A DNA stretch of 64,000 nt from Saccharothrix violaceirubra (GTDB lineage Bacteria > Actinomycetota > Actinomycetes > Mycobacteriales > Pseudonocardiaceae): positions 868,001 to 932,000 of the forward strand of contig NZ_JACHJS010000001.1 in assembly GCF_014203755.1 (NCBI RefSeq), read 5' to 3'. The notes under the pieces were generated by a model. The model searched no databases. It was not told where the DNA came from and saw only the letters and a list, made by a program, of their open reading frames with translations. Shown in pieces: positions 25,720 through 34,619 of this stretch; the first letter of the stretch is position 1, and each line of letters opens with the position of its first letter. The position numbers and the translations under genes were made by a program.

Positions 25720-25849
25720 AAGTCCTGGTCACGCCACCGCCGTGCACGAACACCACCGCACGTCCGGCACCCACCGGCGCGACCAACGTTCCGGCAAGCA
25801 TCCGCCCATCCAGAGTGCGAACCGAGGCGGCGACACCGTCGACCGACAC
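25715..25849 (-). pseudogene. N-terminal fragment of an alpha/beta hydrolase
   Basis: GTG 25847-25849 with GGGAG upstream opens a 44-residue frame with GRMLAGTLVAPVGAGRAVVFVHGGG, then stops. The strand followed by VFVHGGG is the oxyanion-hole region at the start of alpha/beta hydrolases. The remaining about 200 residues, including the nucleophile Ser, are missing, replaced by the LanC tail at a deletion junction near 25719. Confidence 0.5.
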
Positions 25850-26236
25850 AACGGCTCCCTTCGATCAGGTAGCTCCATGGTTCCACGACCGGCGACTTGA
25901 GGATCGACGCGTTCGCCACGGTGCTCAACGCGCATCGGTCCGGCGACGGCCCGGACTCAGGGTTCTGTGCGTATCTGCTGCGCGTGTGGCGCGGCGGCAT
26001 GTCCTGCCCAACCGATGTACCCGCCCCCACCCGGTTTCCGTCCACCGAAGTCATCGCACGTGGAACCCGGGAGGTCGTGCCAGAGCAAGTACCCCGCGCA
26101 CCCCTGCGGTTGTCCGGAGTGCGCACGCCTACCCTCCACGATTGGGCCGATCCGGTCGTCTTGGGAGCGAATCCGCTCGATGCGTCGTCTCCGGCGCAGT
26201 ACCTTGGCTCGATCCATGTCACCGGAGGGGGAACCG
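25850..26236. other. 387-bp region without recognisable gene
   Basis: I see no frame with convincing coding character on either strand. The last bases hold GGAGGGGGAACCG, the ribosome-binding site for the YbaB-like gene, so a promoter for the toxin operon probably lies here. Confidence 0.5.
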
Positions 26237-26680
26237 ATGACCGATCCGCTGGCAGGCGTGCAGCGCTTGGTGGACGACTGGGAGCGCGACGCGGAGGAGA
26301 AGGCGGCCCGGTACGAGTCGATGCGGCAGGAGGTCGAGCGGATCTCCATCACCGCGTCGGCCGCGGGTGGCGCGGTGAGCGTGACGGTCGGCCCGAACGG
26401 CATCCCCAGCTCCGTGACCATGACCGACGGGGTGAGCCGGTTGCGTCCGGAGCAGATCGCCGCGGCGGTGATGGAGGCGATGGGCAAGGCGCAGGCCGGT
26501 TACCCGGCCGAGCTGGCGCGGATCGTCGGGGAGACGGTCGGCCGGACCCCGTCGGGGCAGCACATCGTGGCCGTGGCCGAGCGGAACTTCCCACAGCCGG
26601 AACCGACCGCGCCGACCACTCCGCCGCGTCGCCGACCGGGTGACGACGGGGACTTCTCCGACGAGGGCTACCTGAGGTGA
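26237..26680 (+). CDS. YbaB/EbfC-like protein of the polymorphic toxin locus
   Basis: 147 residues, ATG at 26237 after GGAGGGGGAACC. An N-terminal helix (DPLAGVQRLVDDWERDAEEKA) is followed by the strand-rich core ISITASAAGGAVSVTVGPNG with IPSSVTM, as in YbaB/EbfC-like proteins found at the head of actinobacterial ESX-type toxin operons. The C-terminal 35 residues are Pro-rich and acidic. It may act as chaperone or accessory for the exported toxin. Followed 4 bases later by the WXG100-like gene. Confidence 0.7.
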   Translation: MTDPLAGVQRLVDDWERDAEEKAARYESMRQEVERISITASAAGGAVSVTVGPNGIPSSVTMTDGVSRLRPEQIAAAVMEAMGKAQAGYPAELARIVGETVGRTPSGQHIVAVAERNFPQPEPTAPTTPPRRRPGDDGDFSDEGYLR

Positions 26681-26684
26681 CGCG

Positions 26685-26993
26685 ATGACCGGCGGGTTCG
26701 AGGCCGTCACCGGTGAGATCGGGGCGCTGGCCGGTCGGGTGGAGGGTCTGGCGGACCGGTTGCGCACGGCGGCGGACGCGGCGCGGACGGTGGCGATGGA
26801 CGACTCCGCGTACGGCGTGGTGTGCCAACCGTTCGCGATGCTGTTGCAGCCGTTCGAGGACATGGGCGTGCAGGCGTTGGCCAAGGCGGCGGAGACGGTG
26901 TCGGACAACGCGGCGAAGCTGCGTGAGACCTCCCGGGCCTACGACGCGCGGGAGTCCGGTGAGTCGGCGCGGTTCGGCGGGGTGAACACGTGA
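26685..26993 (+). CDS. WXG100/ESX-like helical protein
   Basis: 102 residues, all alpha-helical: VTGEIGALAGRVEGLADRLR, ADAARTVAMDD then AYGVVCQPFAMLLQPF, and a final helix AKAAETVSDNAAKLRET. Length and helical hairpin fit small type VII secretion targets, although the WXG turn itself is replaced. Its last codon overlaps the next start. It probably pairs with the N-terminal helical domain of the RHS protein for export. Confidence 0.7.
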   Translation: MTGGFEAVTGEIGALAGRVEGLADRLRTAADAARTVAMDDSAYGVVCQPFAMLLQPFEDMGVQALAKAAETVSDNAAKLRETSRAYDARESGESARFGGVNT

Positions 26994-29900
26994 ACAACCC
27001 GCTGGTCGCGACGGCGAAGAGCGACACGACGGCGGTGACCGGCATCGGCATCGCCGAGTCCGCGAACGACCTGGCGCAGGGCATCTCCGACGGCAGCTGG
27101 GTCGCGGCCGGGTTGGGTGGTGTCGGTGTCGGTCTGGAAGTGTTGTCGATGGTGCTCGACCCGGTCGGCACCGTGGCCTCCTACGGTGTGGGTTGGCTGA
27201 TCGAGCACGTGCAGCCGCTGAAGGAGGCGTTGGACTGGTTCGCCGGTGATCCGCCGGTGATCCGGTCGTTCAGCGAGACGTGGTCCAACGTCGCCGCCGA
27301 GGTCGCCCGCGTCGCCGAGGACCTCGCCGCCCAGGACGCACCCGGCTGGCGGGGCGAGGCGGCTGACGCCTACCGGGGCCACGCCGCCCAGACCGCCGAC
27401 GCCATCGCCGGCGCCGCCACCCTGGCCGAGGGCGTGGGTGTCGGCGTGATGGTCATGGGCGAGGTCGTCGCCGCCGTCCGCGAGATCATCCGCGACCTGG
27501 TCGCCGAAGTGGTCGGCAAGCTGATCACCTGGGCGCTGGAGGCCGTCGCCACGCTCGGCCTGGCCACCCCGCTGATCGTCGCCCAGGCCACCTCGACCAT
27601 CGCCCGCGTCTGCAACCGCATCGCCGACCTGGTCCGCAAACTGGTCAAGACCATCGGCAACGTCACCCCGCGCATCCGCAAGGTCCTCGACAAGCTCGGC
27701 GAGATCATGGAGAAGCTGGGCAAACTCGGCCGCCGCGCCGACGGTCCGAGCAGCCCCGGAACCACCAGCACATCCAGCGCACCCGACGCACCCACCGTGA
27801 AAGGACCCGACGGCACCACCACCCCGTCGAGCACAGCGGACACAACCTCGCCCTCAGGCACGACTTCACCCTCAGGCACCACCTCGACCTCCGGGACGAC
27901 GTCGCCATCGAGCACAACGTCACCGGACACCGCGTCTTCGGGCATAACACCCGCCGGCACCGATGGCAACGGGTCGTCACCGTCAGGTTCCAGCAGGCCG
28001 CGCTCGAGCAGTTCCGACCGGCCGAGCCTGCGTGAGGACACGCCCAACCCGCGCGACCGGGCACAGCCACCCGAGGGGCGCTGCGAGGGCCGCGAGCCGA
28101 TCGACCTCGCCTCCGGCGAGATGTACTTGGCGCAGATCGACGTCGACCTGCCCGGTGTGCTGTCTCTGTTGGTCGGACGGGTGCACGTGTCGTCCTACCG
28201 CGCCGGACGGCTGCTCGGCCCGTCGTGGGCCTCGACGCTGGACCAAAGACTGGAAGTGGACGACCACGGCGTGTACTTCGCCGACCCGGACGGCGTCGTG
28301 CTCGTCTACCCGCTCCCGCCGAGCAGCGGCGCCCCGGTGCTACCGGTGGAAGGCGCGCGTTGGTCGTTGGCGCGTACCGACTCCGGCTATGTGATCACCC
28401 AACCCAGGACCGGACGGTCGCTGCACTTCCCGGACGCGGCTCACGCACCGATCAGCGCGATCACCGACCGCAATGGCAACCGGATCGACTTCGAGTACAC
28501 CGGGGCGGTGCCATCCCGGATCCGGCACAGCGGTGGCTACGACATCGTCGTGGACACCGAGAACGGCCACGTCACCGGACTGAGGCTGGTCAGCCCGGCG
28601 GGCGGCGAAATCACGCTGGTCTCCTACCGCTACGACGACAATCGGCTCACCGAGGTGCTGAACTCCTCCGGCGCGGCGCTGCGGTTCGAGTACGACCACG
28701 CGGGCCGGATCATCAGGTGGATCGATCGTAACGGGGAGTGGTACGGCTACGAGTACGACCACAACGGCCGTTGCGTGCGTACCACCGGCTCGGGTGGCGC
28801 GTTGACCGGCGAAGTGGAGTACAACCCAGCGGCCGGCGTCACCCGGGAGATCGACTCGCTCGGACACGTCACCCACCACCACTTCAACGACGTCGGCCAA
28901 CTGGTGCGGCGGGTGGATCCCCTCGGCAACCAGACGCTGTTCCACTGGGACCGCTACGACCGGCTCGTGTCCACCACCGACGCGCTCGGCCTCACGACGT
29001 CGTATTTGCGTGACGACGACGGTGAGATCCTGGTGCTGACCCGGCCCGACGGCACGCAGCTGCTCGCCGAGTACAACGAGTTCGGCCAACCAACACGTCA
29101 GGTCGACCCCGACGGCGCCGTGTGGTTCAAGGAATACGACTCACGGGGCAACCTGGTCGCGGTGACGGACCCGAGCGGCGCAGTGACCCGCTACGAGTAC
29201 AGCGAGAACGGTGGCCTTACCGCCGTGGTGGACGCGGCGGGCGGCACGCATCGGACGGAGGTGGACGCCGTCGGGCTCCCGATCGCCGTCAACGACGCCC
29301 GGGGCGCCACCACCCGCCACCTCCGCGACGCCATGGGACGCGTGCGGCAGATCCTCGACCCGACCGGCGGGATCACCGCGCTGTCGTGGACGGTCGAGGG
29401 CAAGCTCCTCGACCGGACCCACCCGGACGGGTCGAGCGAGTCGTGGCGCTATGACGCCGAGGGCAACGAGGTCGAGCACATCGACAGGGTCGGGCAGCGG
29501 ACACGCGCACGCCCCACTCACTTCGACCTGCCTGCCGAGCGGATCCTGCCGGACGGCAGCACTCTCCAATTCGACTACGACACCGAGCTCAGACTGGTGT
29601 CGGTGACGGACCAGACCGGCTCGGTGTGGCGATACGAGTACGACGCCGCGGGCAGACTGGTGCGCGAGACGGGCTACGGCGGCCAAGCCGTCGAGTACGC
29701 ACGTGACGCCGCCGGGCGGGTCGTGCGGCGGTCGCACGGACCGGACGACCACGTCGAGTTCGAACTCGACCCGCTGGGCCGGGTGCTCACCCGCTCGACA
29801 CCGACCGGCACGTCCCGATTCCGGTACGACGAAGCCGGTCGAGTGGTGTGGGCGGCGAATGGGCACGCCGAAACCGTGTTCCGCCGCGACGCCCTGGGCC

Positions 29901-31468
29901 GGGTGGTCGAGGAGAGCACCAACGGACGCACGTTGGTGTCCCGGTACGACGCGGTCGGTCGGCGCGTGAGCCGAGTCACCCCCACCGGCGCCCGATCCGA
30001 CTGGACGTACGATCCGTCGCACCTGCCGACGACCCTGCGTGGCGGCGTCCATACCGTGGAGTTCACCCACGACGCAGCAGGGCGTGAAGTAGGTCGTCGG
30101 TTCGGAAACGCCGTGCTGGCCCAGCGCTGGGACGCCGCCGGCAGGCTGGCCGACCAAGACATGTCCATTGTGGATGGTTCTGGCGCGAAGCGGCGGATCG
30201 CGCACCGCCGGTACCACTACCGCGCCGACGGCTACCTCACGGCGGTCGAGGAGCCCGCGGGCCTGAGGACATACGACCTCGACCCACTCGGCCGGGTCGT
30301 CTCCGTGCACGGCCCGCAGTGGTCCGAGCAGTACGTGTACGACCCAGCGGGCAACCTGACCCAGGTCGGGATCCCCGGTGCCGAGCCCGCCTCGTTCACC
30401 TACGAGGGAACGCTGTTGCGCCAGGCGGGACGGACCCGCTTCGACCACGACCGGCGCGGCCGGGTCGTGCGGCGGGTGCGGAGCAGACTCTCGCGCAAGC
30501 CGGACGTCTGGCACTACACCTGGGACGCCGATGACCGGCTGACCGAGGTCGTCACACCGGACCAAACGCGCTGGCGCTACACCTACGACGCGATGGGCAG
30601 GCGCATCGCCAAGCAGCGGACCGGTCCGGCGGGTGAGGTGTTGGAGCGGACGGAGTTCGTCTGGGACGGCACTGTGCTCGCCGAGCAGATCGAATCCCTT
30701 CAGGCGATGACCTGGGACCACGACACGACCGGGATGCGACCGGTGGCGCAGCGACTGCGGGTGCCCACCCACGACGCCGCATGGGTGGACCGCGAGTTCC
30801 ACTCGATCGTCACCGACCTCGTGGGGACCCCGGCCGAACTCGTCGCGCCGAATGGTCACGTAGTGCGCCAGGAGCAGACCACACTGTGGGGTCGAACGGC
30901 GCACCCGGCCACGCCATTGCGATTCCCGGGCCAGTACCACGACCACGAGTCGGGCCTGCACTACAACTACTCGCGCTACTACGACCCGGAGATCGCGCGG
31001 TACGTCACCGACGACCCGCTGGGCATCCGCCCGTCCCCCAACCCCCGCGCCTACGTGCCGAACCCGACGCGGTTCATCGACCCCCTGGGCCTCTCGCCCG
31101 CGCCGGGCGGCTCGCACGCACTCGGCACCGGTTCGCACACCAACCCGCCGCCACCCCGGATCCCCGGCCCGATCTCGATGGACGAAGCGGTCGAACTGGG
31201 CGCCCGGCACGCCGGCGACAATGCCCGCGTCGTTCCGTCCGGCAGCGGCGGCTACCAGTTCATCGGCACCTCCACCGACAGCGCGGGCAACCGGATCGCC
31301 AGCGTGGCGCGCTTCGACATCAACCCGGCCAGCCCGCACGTGCAACAACTCGGGCCGCACCTCAACCTGGAGACCCAGGTCAACGGCAACCCGGTACGCT
31401 CTGGCCCGTACAACGACCCGCACATCCCGATCGACCCGTCCACGATCCGGCCGGGTGACATACCGTGA
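26990..31468 (+). CDS. RHS-repeat polymorphic toxin
   Basis: 1492 residues, GTG at 26990. Residues 1-250 are a helical export domain (WXG-like, with SETWSNVAAEVARVAEDLA), then a Ser/Thr/Pro linker of about 100. The DUF6531 entry reads RCEGREPIDLASGEMYLAQIDV. RHS/YD repeats follow to about 1300 (many GRVV and DYDxxxRL units). The core ends with YYNYSRYYDPEIARYVTDDPLG-like residues, split here as YYDPEIARYV and TDDPLGI. The C-terminal about 100 residues are the toxin tip, with GPHLNLETQVNG and DPHIPIDPSTIRPGD; perhaps an Ntox-type nuclease, not firmly identified. Confidence 0.9.
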   Translation: MNNPLVATAKSDTTAVTGIGIAESANDLAQGISDGSWVAAGLGGVGVGLEVLSMVLDPVGTVASYGVGWLIEHVQPLKEALDWFAGDPPVIRSFSETWSNVAAEVARVAEDLAAQDAPGWRGEAADAYRGHAAQTADAIAGAATLAEGVGVGVMVMGEVVAAVREIIRDLVAEVVGKLITWALEAVATLGLATPLIVAQATSTIARVCNRIADLVRKLVKTIGNVTPRIRKVLDKLGEIMEKLGKLGRRADGPSSPGTTSTSSAPDAPTVKGPDGTTTPSSTADTTSPSGTTSPSGTTSTSGTTSPSSTTSPDTASSGITPAGTDGNGSSPSGSSRPRSSSSDRPSLREDTPNPRDRAQPPEGRCEGREPIDLASGEMYLAQIDVDLPGVLSLLVGRVHVSSYRAGRLLGPSWASTLDQRLEVDDHGVYFADPDGVVLVYPLPPSSGAPVLPVEGARWSLARTDSGYVITQPRTGRSLHFPDAAHAPISAITDRNGNRIDFEYTGAVPSRIRHSGGYDIVVDTENGHVTGLRLVSPAGGEITLVSYRYDDNRLTEVLNSSGAALRFEYDHAGRIIRWIDRNGEWYGYEYDHNGRCVRTTGSGGALTGEVEYNPAAGVTREIDSLGHVTHHHFNDVGQLVRRVDPLGNQTLFHWDRYDRLVSTTDALGLTTSYLRDDDGEILVLTRPDGTQLLAEYNEFGQPTRQVDPDGAVWFKEYDSRGNLVAVTDPSGAVTRYEYSENGGLTAVVDAAGGTHRTEVDAVGLPIAVNDARGATTRHLRDAMGRVRQILDPTGGITALSWTVEGKLLDRTHPDGSSESWRYDAEGNEVEHIDRVGQRTRARPTHFDLPAERILPDGSTLQFDYDTELRLVSVTDQTGSVWRYEYDAAGRLVRETGYGGQAVEYARDAAGRVVRRSHGPDDHVEFELDPLGRVLTRSTPTGTSRFRYDEAGRVVWAANGHAETVFRRDALGRVVEESTNGRTLVSRYDAVGRRVSRVTPTGARSDWTYDPSHLPTTLRGGVHTVEFTHDAAGREVGRRFGNAVLAQRWDAAGRLADQDMSIVDGSGAKRRIAHRRYHYRADGYLTAVEEPAGLRTYDLDPLGRVVSVHGPQWSEQYVYDPAGNLTQVGIPGAEPASFTYEGTLLRQAGRTRFDHDRRGRVVRRVRSRLSRKPDVWHYTWDADDRLTEVVTPDQTRWRYTYDAMGRRIAKQRTGPAGEVLERTEFVWDGTVLAEQIESLQAMTWDHDTTGMRPVAQRLRVPTHDAAWVDREFHSIVTDLVGTPAELVAPNGHVVRQEQTTLWGRTAHPATPLRFPGQYHDHESGLHYNYSRYYDPEIARYVTDDPLGIRPSPNPRAYVPNPTRFIDPLGLSPAPGGSHALGTGSHTNPPPPRIPGPISMDEAVELGARHAGDNARVVPSGSGGYQFIGTSTDSAGNRIASVARFDINPASPHVQQLGPHLNLETQVNGNPVRSGPYNDPHIPIDPSTIRPGDIP

Positions 31469-31475
31469 GAAGGCC

Positions 31476-31868
31476 ATGATCGTCGCACTGTCCACGACCA
31501 CGAACGAGGCGGCGCTGTCCGGGACGCCGCAGGAGTACGCCGAACTCGCGGCGGCGCTGGAACGCGGCCAAGGCCGGTTCGCACTGGTCACCACGGAGAA
31601 CATCGCCCCCTACGGTGTGGCACTGGAGACGTTGTCCGTGGAGGCGGTGGACACGCCGACGGTCCGGATCACGGTCGATCGAACGGCGCTCGACCTGGCG
31701 ATCCGCGGCCCGGTGCGGCACTTGGCCACGCTCAGCCGGATCGTCCTGGCCGGCGCGGATTCGGGCGACCCGAAGGGGCACGTGCACCTGGAAGGCTTCG
31801 AGGGGCACGACTTCCTTGCCGAGGACTCCTTCTCCCTGACCGTTCACGACGCGGTCGATCCGGCCTGA
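31476..31868 (+). CDS. Imm32-like immunity protein
   Basis: 130 residues, ATG at 31476, seven bases after the toxin stop. It reads MIVALSTTTNEAALSGTPQEYAELAAALERG as strand-turn-helix, then VRITVDRTALDLAIRGPVRHLATL and a C-terminal strand region. The SGTPQEYAELAAAL start recalls the G-x-xEEL-x-x-LA pattern of Imm32-type proteins. Location directly behind an RHS toxin tip is the main support for an immunity role. Confidence 0.65.
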   Translation: MIVALSTTTNEAALSGTPQEYAELAAALERGQGRFALVTTENIAPYGVALETLSVEAVDTPTVRITVDRTALDLAIRGPVRHLATLSRIVLAGADSGDPKGHVHLEGFEGHDFLAEDSFSLTVHDAVDPA

Positions 31869-31985
31869 CCGCATCTCGGACCGCTCACGTCGGTCCATGA
31901 TCCTGTGCCGCTCGAGAAGTCATCGCAGCCTCGTAGCGCGAGGGCACCACCATCTTCGGGTGGATGACCGGGTCATCGTGCCCTA
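31869..31985. other. unassigned DNA left of the IS5-type element
   Basis: A short segment with a minus-strand frame containing HDDPVIHPKMVVPSRYEAAM. It seems to be half of a sequence cut by the IS5-type element, the other half being 33098-33296. I could not assign the original gene. Confidence 0.35.
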
Positions 31986-32052
31986 GGAGCTGTTTGAAGT
32001 TCGGATCTAGGTGGGCCCGGTGGTGTGCTGGTTGGGCTGGTAGAACACGGAT

Positions 32053-32607
32053 GTGGCGCGTTTTGATCTGACCGATGCCGAGTGGGCGTTGATCGAGCCG
32101 CATATGCCGGTGGCGGCCACCGGGCCGTTGCCACGTCGGGTGCGGGAGCAGTTCAACGGGATCCTGTGGCGGTTCCGCACCGGGTCAGGCTGGCGTGACG
32201 TGCCCGAACGGTACGGTCCCTGGTCCACCGTCTACTCCCGGTTCAACACCTGGGCGAAGACCGGAGTGTTCCAGACGCTGATGGAGGCGCTGATCGCCGA
32301 GGCCGCCTCCCGCGGACAGGTCGACCTGGAACTGGTGAGCGTGGACTCCACGATCGTGCGGGCACACCACGAATCGGCCGGACTCGCGGTGACCGGGGAG
32401 ACCCTTGACGCGCTGGAACAGGCGTTGACCGGGGAAAAAGGGGCTCCGTTGCCCGTCCAGCGGAGCGTGCTGCGGGTGGTGCGTCGCGGTCCGCGCCGGA
32501 CACGACCGACGCGGGCACATCTGCCGGTCGGGACCGTGCCGCCCGTAGGCGCCGTCGGAAGGCGCGGGCTGCGGCGGCCGGGCTCGGCCGGTCCCGGGGC
32601 GGGCTGA
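32053..32607 (+). CDS. IS5-family transposase, N-terminal frame
   Basis: GTG at 32053 opens with ARFDLTDAEWALIEPHMPV, the standard start of IS5/IS427 transposases, then GILWRFRTGSGWRDVPERYGPW. The first catalytic Asp is in SVDSTIVRAHH. The useful reading reaches the A-run at 32435-32439; beyond this the frame gives unrelated residues and stops at 32607, while the -1 frame carries the family sequence. Confidence 0.88.
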   Translation: MARFDLTDAEWALIEPHMPVAATGPLPRRVREQFNGILWRFRTGSGWRDVPERYGPWSTVYSRFNTWAKTGVFQTLMEALIAEAASRGQVDLELVSVDSTIVRAHHESAGLAVTGETLDALEQALTGEKGAPLPVQRSVLRVVRRGPRRTRPTRAHLPVGTVPPVGAVGRRGLRRPGSAGPGAG

Positions 32608-33074
32608 GCAGCAAGGTCCACACCGCGGTCGACGCCGCCGGGCTGCCGTTGGCGTTCGTGCTCACCCCTGGCCAGGCCGGGGACAGCCCGCAATTCCGGA
32701 CGGTGCTGGACCGGATCCGGGTTCCCGGCCCGGTCGGAAGGCCGCGCACCCGTCCGGACGCGGTGGCCGCGGACAAGGCGTACTCCTCCAAAGCCAACCG
32801 GGCCTACCTACGCCGCCGCCGGATCACGGCTGTGATCCCGGAGAAGACCGACCAGCGGGCCAACCGCAGGAACAAGGGCTCCGCCGGCGGGCGGCCTGTG
32901 TCCTTCGATCCCGTGCGCTACCGGCGGCGCAACACCGTCGAACGCCTCTTCCAGAAGATCAAGACATGGCGCGGACTGGCCACCCGCTACGACAAGACAC
33001 CACAAAGCTACGAGGCCGGACTGCATCTACGAGGAGCCATCATGTGGTTGAAGACCCTTACCCCAACCACATGA
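32439..33074 (+). CDS. IS5-family transposase, C-terminal frame
   Basis: Read in the -1 frame after GAA AAA GGG at 32434-32442. It contains GLGRSRGGLSSKVHTAVDAAG, the second Asp in ADKAYSSKANRAYLR, IPEKTDQRANR, and the Glu in NTVERLFQKIKTWRGLATRYD. All DDE residues are present over the two frames, so a fused active transposase is possible by programmed slippage on the A-run. Alternatively the gene carries a frameshift mutation. Confidence 0.85.
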   Translation, partial: RGSVARPAERAAGGASRSAPDTTDAGTSAGRDRAARRRRRKARAAAAGLGRSRGGLSSKVHTAVDAAGLPLAFVLTPGQAGDSPQFRTVLDRIRVPGPVGRPRTRPDAVAADKAYSSKANRAYLRRRRITAVIPEKTDQRANRRNKGSAGGRPVSFDPVRYRRRNTVERLFQKIKTWRGLATRYDKTPQSYEAGLHLRGAIMWLKTLTPTT

Positions 33075-33097
33075 TCCCAACCCCAAACAGCTCCTAG

Positions 33098-33296
33098 GAC
33101 GCTACGCCGACCAACCGCTGTCACGACGTCACCACCGATGCCGTCGCATCCAAGCAGGTCGAAGGCACGCACAGCGAAGCACCCGAAATGATCAGTGGTT
33201 ATGGTCGCGGTCTGCAGCGACGTTGGTCGACGCGGAGTGATGATCAGTCGTGTGGCTTTGTTGATGACACTTGACCGCGTTTGCTGGTCGGTGGTG
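33098..33296. other. unassigned DNA right of the IS5-type element
   Basis: This stretch continues the truncated paralogue's frame on the minus strand, but shows no likeness to the intact copy at 22322-23407. It appears to be foreign sequence joined at about 33297 and later split by the IS5-type element (other part 31869-31985). Confidence 0.35.
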
Positions 33297-34075
33297 ACGG
33301 CGTCGGCGATCCTGCCGACCTCGGCGAGCACGTCCTCCCGGGGCGATCGGGACAGGTCGGGAGTGCCGGGGTGGTGGGTGCTGAGCGGAAGCCAGGGCCG
33401 GGTCAGCAGCCGGGCCCGGACCAGGGCGACGGGCAGCGCCAGACGCAGGGCGTGCCCGTCGGCCGGCGGGGAGCGCACGTACCCGGTCAGGACGTCGAGC
33501 AACGGCTCCGCGGCGGGCGTCGGTGTCGGGGTGTCGAGCAGGGAGAGTGTGGCGGCCAGGTAAGGGGAGAAGGCGGGCTCACGCCACAGGCTCCCCGGAC
33601 TCGTGGGCAGGACGTGCTGGAAGACCTCGATCAGCGCCAGGTGCACGCCGTCGAGGTGCGCCGACGCCCGGGTCTCGCGCAACAGGGTCGTGCGTGCCCA
33701 GTCATGGGTGAATGGAGAGGCCGTGACGCGGTGGTCGAGCCAGCGTAGCGCCTGTTCGGCACGCCCCACAGCGTAGTGCGCCCGCTCGGGTGGCATCGCG
33801 GACACCTGTACTTCCTTTACAGGGTAGGAAAAGGCGGGGATCTCGATCGGAGTGGGTGCGTCCGGGAAGGCACGACGGGCGAGGTCGCCGTAGTAGGCGG
33901 CGCCGACCGGACGCCCGGCGCGGGCCGCCAGCTCTGTGAGGAGCAGAAACCGGCGGCCTGGGGTGTGGGGTTCTGCGCTGAGCAGGGTGAAGGCGTGGTC
34001 GAGGGCGTGGTGCGGGCGTCCGGTCGCGAGGCAGCGTCCGATCTCCCGGAGGGTCCGGCTCTCGACGCGGGACAT
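33297..34075 (-). pseudogene. truncated paralogue of the 361-residue hypothetical protein
   Basis: ATG at 34073-34075 opens with SRVESRTLREIGRCLATGRPH and stays closely similar to the protein at 22322-23407 for about 260 residues, including LLRETRASAHLDGVHLALIEV. After GRIADAV the similarity ends and the frame runs through unrelated DNA into the IS5 element. The winged-helix C-terminus and the small HTH gene present behind copy A are both lost. Whether the hybrid is functional is unknown. Confidence 0.65.
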
Positions 34076-34202
34076 GTCGACTGTCCTTTCCGGACTTTCC
34101 TGGGTGGGCGGGGAGTGCTTCGCGGGAGGAGGTGGAGCACTCCCCTCCCTTCGGGAGGACCGTCGGCGGTGTCGGCGCGGTCGCGCGACGGCCGGCGTCG
34201 GA

Positions 34203-34418
34203 TCAGGCGGTGGTCAGCTGCTCGTCGGCGGTCAGTTCGTCGCGGGCGCGGACGAGGTGGCCGGTGAGGTCGACGAGTGCGGTTTTGGTGATGACCAGGT
34301 CCAGGGCACCACCACCGATCGTGAGGTGGGCCTCGTCGCCGACGATGTGGCAGGAGATCGGCGCGTCACCTTCGATGCGGGCGAACGACGAGGTGCTGTA
34401 GCCGATGTGCGTGGACAT
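34203..34418 (-). CDS. 71-residue conserved hypothetical protein, copy B
   Basis: 71 residues beginning MSTHIGYSTSSFARIEG, almost identical to the gene at 23537-23752, including the ELTADEQLTTA end. ATG at 34416-34418 follows AGGAACCCC. Like copy A it stands directly upstream of the (here truncated) 361-residue paralogue, so the two genes travel as a unit. Function unknown. Confidence 0.65.
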   Translation of the reverse strand: MSTHIGYSTSSFARIEGDAPISCHIVGDEAHLTIGGGALDLVITKTALVDLTGHLVRARDELTADEQLTTA

Positions 34419-34619
34419 GGAGGGGTTCCTTTCAAGTGTCGATCGACGTCCTGATGCGGCGAGTCGGGCGAATAACCCCGCCGATCGGGTGCCGGATGCC
34501 AGTCGACCAGTCCGCTGCGCACCGGAGTACCTGCCGGAAACCCTCCGTCCGACTGCCAGGTATCGGACGGCCATCGCCTGCTCGGGCAGGATGAGGGCGT
34601 AGGCGGCGGACTGGAGGCA

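Larger units (their letters stand above)
31983..33097 (+). mobile_element. IS5-family (IS427-like) insertion sequence
   Basis: Outer ends read CTAGGAGCTGTTTG on the left (31983) and, reversed, the same at the right (to 33097), giving inverted repeats with CTAG at both tips, probably the target duplication. Inside are two overlapping frames typical of IS427-group elements. It sits inside unidentified DNA that also replaced the end of the pseudogene at 33297-34075. Confidence 0.85.

Noticed and set aside
31250..31468. Naming the RHS tip as a specific Ntox family
   Set aside because: The motifs recall published toxin tips, but I cannot distinguish families by eye, so no name is given.
32439..32607. 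Treating the IS5 transposase as inactivated by mutation
   Set aside because: The overlap contains an A-run compatible with programmed -1 slippage and all DDE residues are kept, so the element is listed as possibly active.
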